Part shown: piece by piece, positions 52,601 to 59,632 of the stretch
Numbering within the stretch: the stretch's first letter is position 1
Layout: each line of letters starts with the position of its first letter
Origin: Stictocephala bisonia
Taxonomy: Eukaryota > Arthropoda > Insecta > Hemiptera > Membracidae
Direction: 5' to 3'
Assembly: GCA_035578905.1 (NCBI GenBank)
Contig: JAQJVL010000059.1
Coordinates: 2,406,636-2,470,635 of the forward strand
DNA: 64,000 nucleotides
Notes under the pieces: generated by a model
Databases searched by the model: none
Seen by the model: the letters and a program-made list of their open reading frames with translations, nothing else
What the model was told of the DNA's origin: nothing
Translations under genes and position numbers: made by a program

Positions 52601-55600
52601 TGATGATGATGATGATGATTTGTTCGGTTCTCATATTACTGAGCACTCAACATTTGGGTCTTCTGGAAGTTCTGCAAACACCAAACTTAATGAATCATCA
52701 ATCATTTCAGCTAAAAATGTAGATAGTAAAGTATCAACTAAGATTGAATCTCAAAATGTTACTACATCTCATTCTCTAGAAGGAAAGATTAACAAAAAAA
52801 ATACATTATTTGATGATGATGAGACTGAATCTAGCAGTTTGTTTCTGCCTGGAACTGCAAAATTAGGCAAGTCAGAATCATCTTTAAGGCCTTCGTTATT
52901 TGGGGATGAAGACGATGATGATGATGGTAGTATATTTGGACCTTCAACTGTGCCTGGCAAGATCAGTGGTACTACCAATCCACCTCAAGGTCCATCATAT
53001 GTAGCTTCACAAACAAGTTCAGGTTAGTAGTGTTGTTTTAATAGTAAATAATTTTAATAACTTTTTACTGGCTTCTTTAATGTTTGCAAAGTAATATTTA
53101 CTACTGTACTTGGCACACGTGCTAACTTTTATGAATTGTGTCTAGTTTGTTATTGGGCACTTATTTGGGTTTATAAGAGAAATGACTACATTGCTATAAG
53201 TAATTCCCAATTAGCTATGGAGTAGAGAGATTGTAGTTTTACAGGACTCAGCTGGGCTTGGTGGAAAGGCTGTGTGGAAAGTTTGAGGGTAGGATGTGGA
53301 GAGAGTTGGCGTGATGTTTTGTAGCCAACCAGAGCCGTTTATTCAGATCACTTCATCATCGTACAATATGAAATATGGACCATGTTAGTATTATATAAAG
53401 TATTGTGTCAATATATTATACTAACATTGAGTTTTCAATGATTTGCAATAAGTAGGAATAAAAATAATTTACTATTGACGTAATAGAAACTATGAGTCAA
53501 GGCAGGTCCTGCAATAGTCACCTCATAATTTTCTCTTAAACTCTTTATTTTTATCGTTATTTACAAGCCATATTAGAAGGTTGTGCGTTTAGCCAAGTCT
53601 GAGATTGCAAGGGTTAACCCATTGAGGATCGCATAGCTTAGCGCACACACAGGCCTAAAAGGTACAAATTAAATACCTAACACGGCACTACACCCGCCCT
53701 GCCGGCCTAGCGCACTCGCAAATTCTACGTGTTTTGTTGTTATTTACGTTACATAAATGTTACACTGACCATAGCAGTAGTCTATTTAACTGGGTCTATC
53801 AATCAGTAAATTAACCAAACTTTTACTTCACTGTAATATAAGGTGGATTGGGATCACTCACTGTCATAAATGTTTACCGATTTCCGAGTGTCATACAATT
53901 TTGAAATTTGGACGGAGGGTTAGATATAACCATGTTGACCTCATACAAATTCAAACATTTTCATATTTCAATAAATAGTGGTCGATTTTAGGGGTTGAAA
54001 ATAAAAATTTTCCTGTAAGAATAACATTGGCGACTCGGCCATTCAGAAAAACATAGTTTCATTCCAACGGTTGTTTTAGCAAGACTCAGTGACTGACGTT
54101 TTGGACTGCGGAGGGCAAGGTTCAAATCTCCAACTGAGATAACGGTTGGTACTTCACTCATTGAATAAAGTTCACATACAGGCCTGTAGGCCCATGTGAA
54201 CTGGAGAGTAAAGTTTTTCAATTATTTTTTTTTAATGAAAAAAATATAAAGTTATGAAGTTCATATAACTAATTGTTTCCGGAACACCTGTCACAAAATG
54301 TGTAGACATTTGTTTCCCAAGAAATGTTAAATAATCATCAAACAATTTTAGATAATTCTGATTTGTATATTAATAATTTTATAAACAATTCTCCACATAA
54401 GGAAAACTTTATAAATAATACACAAGCTTTAGAAAATACTTTTTTGAAGAAATGTAAATGGTTAATGATTAATATATTCAGGGTTTAAGGTCAAATTCAA
54501 AAATAGAAAAGCTTTAGCAATTGATGTGTGGATTAAACATAGACATTATCTGTTTAAGTGAGCATTGGCTGAAATCAGATGAAATTTCTGTTATACAGCA
54601 TTTTATGAATTACGATCTAGCAGCTTTTTACTGTAGTGAAAAAGGTATTCGAGGGGGCTCCTGTGTCCTTCTTAGAAATAATTTAGAGTATAAGCAACAA
54701 AATAATATAATGAACCATTTAAAAGAAGATCGTATATTTGATATTAGCTGTGTAGAATTTTGTGATAAAAAAGGGGTGTATTATATTATCGTTTCTTTGT
54801 ATCATAATACAGACTATAGTAATGTCAAGATATTTATGGATGAGCTGGAGAGATTACTTAATATATTGAAAAAAGAATCAAAACCTAAAAATATTTATAT
54901 TGCCTCTGACCTGAATATTGATTTGTTGGATGAATGCCGAAACATTGCCTTAAGTAATCACCTCATGAATTTACTAGCCACTTATGGGCTGAAATATTAA
55001 ATTTGCCAACTAGGGTTACCAATTATTCTAAAACTTGTATTGATAATATTATTTCAAATAAACTTGCTAGCCTAAATTACCTTATGAATATTGAATTTGG
55101 TACATCTGATTACAGAGCTTTCCTGACTTCTATTTTTGAAAACCCTGTTAGTGTAGAGCCAGTCATTAAAAAAAAATAGAAAAAAGAGATATTTTTCACA
55201 ATATAACACAAATAAATTTGTTCAGACCTTTAAACAAGTAAATTGGGAGTATAATATAGAAAATCTTCTCAACAAATTTTTAATTTGTTCTTTTCATTAC
55301 TTAAAATTACTTTTGAAAATCATTTTCTACTTAAATCAGTTCAAATTAAAATCCCTAAAACTAGTAAATTTGTAAATAAAAATTGGGTTTCATGTGGTAT
55401 TCGCATCTCTAGTATGCGTAAAAGAGAACTTCATAAATATTCTAAAACTTCTTAAGACAAATATTTTTTAGAATATATAAACACTTACAAAAAGATTTTC
55501 AAAAGAGTATGTAGTGCAGCTAAAAGATTGGAAAACAGAAAATTTATTGAAAACGCAGAGAACAAGAGCAAAGCAGATTGGCATGTGGTAATATCTGAGA

Positions 55601-58600
55601 TGGGGATGAATAAGTCTGTAAATAGTAACTTTGAGAAATTAACAGTAGGAGAAAACGTAATTATTGATGGAAATGAAATGGCTGTTAGTTTTAATGAAAT
55701 GTTTGTAAATTCTGCTTGTGAAATGAAAGCCTCATCTGATAAAGAATTAGCAAAAAAATACTTAAAAAACATGGAGGAGTCAAAATATCAGTTTAGCTTC
55801 AATTAAGTTATGGCAAAAAAGGTTAACAAAACCATAGCTGATCTAAAAAATCAGCTGGGTGGGATGAGATTCCTGTACAAGTTTCGAAAAAGACTGCAGA
55901 CTTCATATCAACTCCTCTAAGCTTGATAATTAATCAATTGAAGAAGTATTTCCAGACCAATTAAAGTATGCAAATGTAATACCTCTTTGCAAAAATTAAA
56001 TAAAGACAATCATGAAAACTATAGGCCTGTATCAGTGTTGCCAGTTTTATCAAAGATTTTTGAAAAAAAAAACGTTTATGAACAGCTAAGCAATTATCTT
56101 AATAATAAGGGAGTTATCTGTTCAAATCAATATGGATTTAGAATAGGACGTAGTACTTTGGATTCAGCTGCAGAGCTGGTAAAATTTGTTTCAGAAGCGT
56201 TGGATGGTTCACAGAGTACTGCAGGTATTTTCTGTGATCTTTCAAGAGCCTTCGATTGTGTTAATCACCAAATCTTATTAGAAAAATTATATTTTTGTGG
56301 ATTTCTGGACAAACCTTAATTTTTTTAAAATCATACAAATAGAAAACAAAGAGTTATTTTAACCCTGTGGAACTGGCGCCTCGCCTCACAGACCCGAGCA
56401 CTCATTTTTTGATTGGCATTGGGAGGGGGATTGTCCCAAGGTCACCAAACCCCAGGTAGCTGCCTCACTTCTGAGGCCAGTTACCGACTTGCAGTTGACC
56501 ATGCCGTACTCCAAGTAGTTTTGTTGCTATTTAGCCTTCGGGTCTGTCAGGCGAGGCGTCAGTTCTCGCGTCACACGGTTTGGAGTGTGTGCTTTTTTTA
56601 TTTAGTGGGTATAAAGTGACAGTGCAAGATAATTACCAGTGTAAAACGTTTTATTTTCTTTTTTAATGTGCCTTTTGATATATAATTGCAAGTGAAGCAG
56701 AAAGGGAAAGAATAAGAAGAATTCTCGAAGAAGTTGAGAATGATGAATATACTGAAGAGGAATTTAACCAGTCTGATCGAGAACAGGAAGATTGTGTCTC
56801 TGAATTTTATGAAAATACAGACACAGAGCAAGATGGAACTGATAATGAGGAGGACCTGGAAGAAGATGTGCCCATACCAGAATACCAAAGACGTGCTGTG
56901 CCTGTATACGTAGGAAAAGACCAGACTACACAATGGAAAATACATCGCCCTCCTGTACGTTCGGTAAGAACACGTCAAAACAATATTATCATTCACTTAC
57001 CAGGAGTCAAAAGAGATGCTAGAAATGCAAAATCTCCTATGGACTCCTAGCGATTGTTTTTTGATGATCAAATTATGAATACTATACTTGACACTAATTT
57101 GTATATTGAAAAATGTAGGCCTAATTATTCTAGAGAAAGGTCAGCCCAGCCTACTGATATTATTGAATTGAAAGCTGTATTTGGCTTGCTTTATTTAGCA
57201 GGTATTTTGAAAAGTATCCGACCAAACTTGAAAGAATTATGGGACCGTGAAGGCAATGGAATGGAAAAATTTTGCTTAATTATGTCACGTGAACGATTTT
57301 TGTTTCTGTTGAGACACATTCACTTTGATAACACTAATACGAGAAAAGTGCGACGCTGGTTGATAAGTTTGCCCCTATAAGGGAAATTTTTGAAAAATTT
57401 ACTGAAAACTGCAAGAAAAGCTATACCATAAGTGAATGTGCTACCATAGATGAGATGCTCCTTGCATTTAGGGGTTGCTGCTCTTTTCGGCAGTATATGC
57501 CGAAGAAACCCAACAAGTACGGGCTAAAGTTGTTCTTACTAGTTGATGCAAGAATACGTTACATGTTGCATTGGGAGCCTTATGTTGGTCAGCACCCCCT
57601 GGGACCTTTTAAACAAGAAACAAATGCACACAACGTTGTAAAAAACGTTCACTCCTTTATCTGGCACTGGTAGGAATATCAATGTAGACAGTTATTTCAC
57701 CTCTTTCCCATTGATTGATGAATTGAATGATTGGCATAAACTAACAGTTGTAGATACCGTAAGGAAAAATAAGAGGGAGCTACCTCCTCTGTTTGTCAAC
57801 ACAAAAGAACGCACTTTAAACTCCAGTTTGTTCGGATTTCAAGAACACGTCACATTCTGTTCATATGTGCCTAAAAAGGGCAAAAACGTCATCTTAGCAT
57901 CCAGTATGCATCATGACAATGCTATTGATGATGCAACAGAACAACTCAAACCAGAAATGATTGTATTTTACAATTCCACCAAAGGTGGGGTTGATACTCT
58001 GGACGAACTATGTGCATTGTATGATGTTGTGAGAAATACGCGACGTTGGCCTATGCTCCTTTTTTTGGGCTCATGAATGTGGCTGGTGACAATTCTCAAA
58101 TCATTTTCACATCAAACAACATCGACACTAATATTGTTCGCAGAAGGTACTTAAGAGAACTGTGATCATTGACATCGGAACACAAACAGCGCAGAGCTCT
58201 GATGACGAACCTACCTCCAGAAGTAAGAATGAGATGACAGGAAGTCACCGGTGTAGCGCCTCAAGCTGTGAGAGCTGATCAGCTGCCAGAAGGGACCAGA
58301 AAACGGTGTCATTTATGCAGAAAAGAAAGCAAGACCAAATATTGTAAATACTGTTTTAAGTTCATTTGTCTTAAGCACTCATCATTTTCATGCCCAACAT
58401 GCCCCATTGCAAATAACATTTAAATGTTGATTTTTGAAGTAAAATGCTCATTTTCCATTTATTGAAAGTTTAATTTTGAGTTTTGTTATTCGTACTATGG
58501 GGTTTTATGAACTACATTTTAAATGCCATTTTGCAGTTTAAATTTCTTTTGATTATTTTGTATAAATTATTATAAAATTAACGTCTTTTGTAAGGGCTTT

Positions 58601-59593
58601 TTAAATTGTTCATTAAAAATGCAAAAATGAAATAAATGTTGTTTTTATTCACCAATATTTTTATAAGTTAGCAAATTAATAGAAAACAATTTGGTCATCA
58701 ATGTATTTAAACTAGAAACAAAAAGAATCAATTTTACATTTCGGGTCTGTAAGACAAGGCTAGTGTCACAAGCCAGTTCTGCAGGGTTAAATAGAAAGGA
58801 TAAAAGATATACTTCAAACTGGATTGTAACTAAAGGGGGAGTCCGCAGAGATCAATTTTGGGCCCTTTGTTATTATATATATTAATGATTTGCCATTAAG
58901 TATTAATCATGCCAAAATTTTGCTATATGCAGATGACACCTCAGTAATTTGAAGATTTACTAGTGTCTTTAACCTAAAACTGGCAATTGAAAGATTATGA
59001 ACAGAACTTGGGAGTTGGTTTGATGTAAATGGATTAAAGTTAAACTATTCAAAGACAGAAATAATAAAATGTCAAACTCAAAAAATAATAATAATAATAA
59101 ATTAGAAAATAATATATATTTTAATGGTAATGTGATCAATGTAAATAGTACGGCAAAATTATTAGGTTTAAAAATTGATAACTACATAGTATTGAAACCA
59201 TTCAAAGCAAATTTAACAAAAAAATTAAGCTCTGTTTGCTTTCAATTGTACATTTTGGGAAAACTGTGGATTTGAATGTTTAGGCTGGTGGTTTACCATG
59301 CTTGTTTTAATTCTTTATTACAGTATGGTATAGAATTGTGGGGAAACTCGTCAGAGGTCACAACTATTTTTAGGATTACAAAAAAATATATTCGTACCAC
59401 GATGTGTTTTAATAGAAATCAATCTTGTGGAACTATATTTAAAAAATTAGGTATTTTGACTCTTCCTTCATTATATATTTTTAAATGTTTAATTTTTGTA
59501 CATAAGCAGTTAGATACTTTTTATAATAATCAAAATATTCATAACTATAATAACGGTTTAGGCATCAACTTCAATACCCAATACACATGCACG

Positions 59594-59632
<39 letters not shown>

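Noticed and set aside
51611..52978. Minus-strand open frames over the second large exon
   Set aside because: Same shadow effect; the poly-Ser runs are the reverse of poly-Asp codons.
53988..54221. 77-residue minus-strand frame
   Set aside because: It overlaps the SINE-like sequence and has no features of its own.
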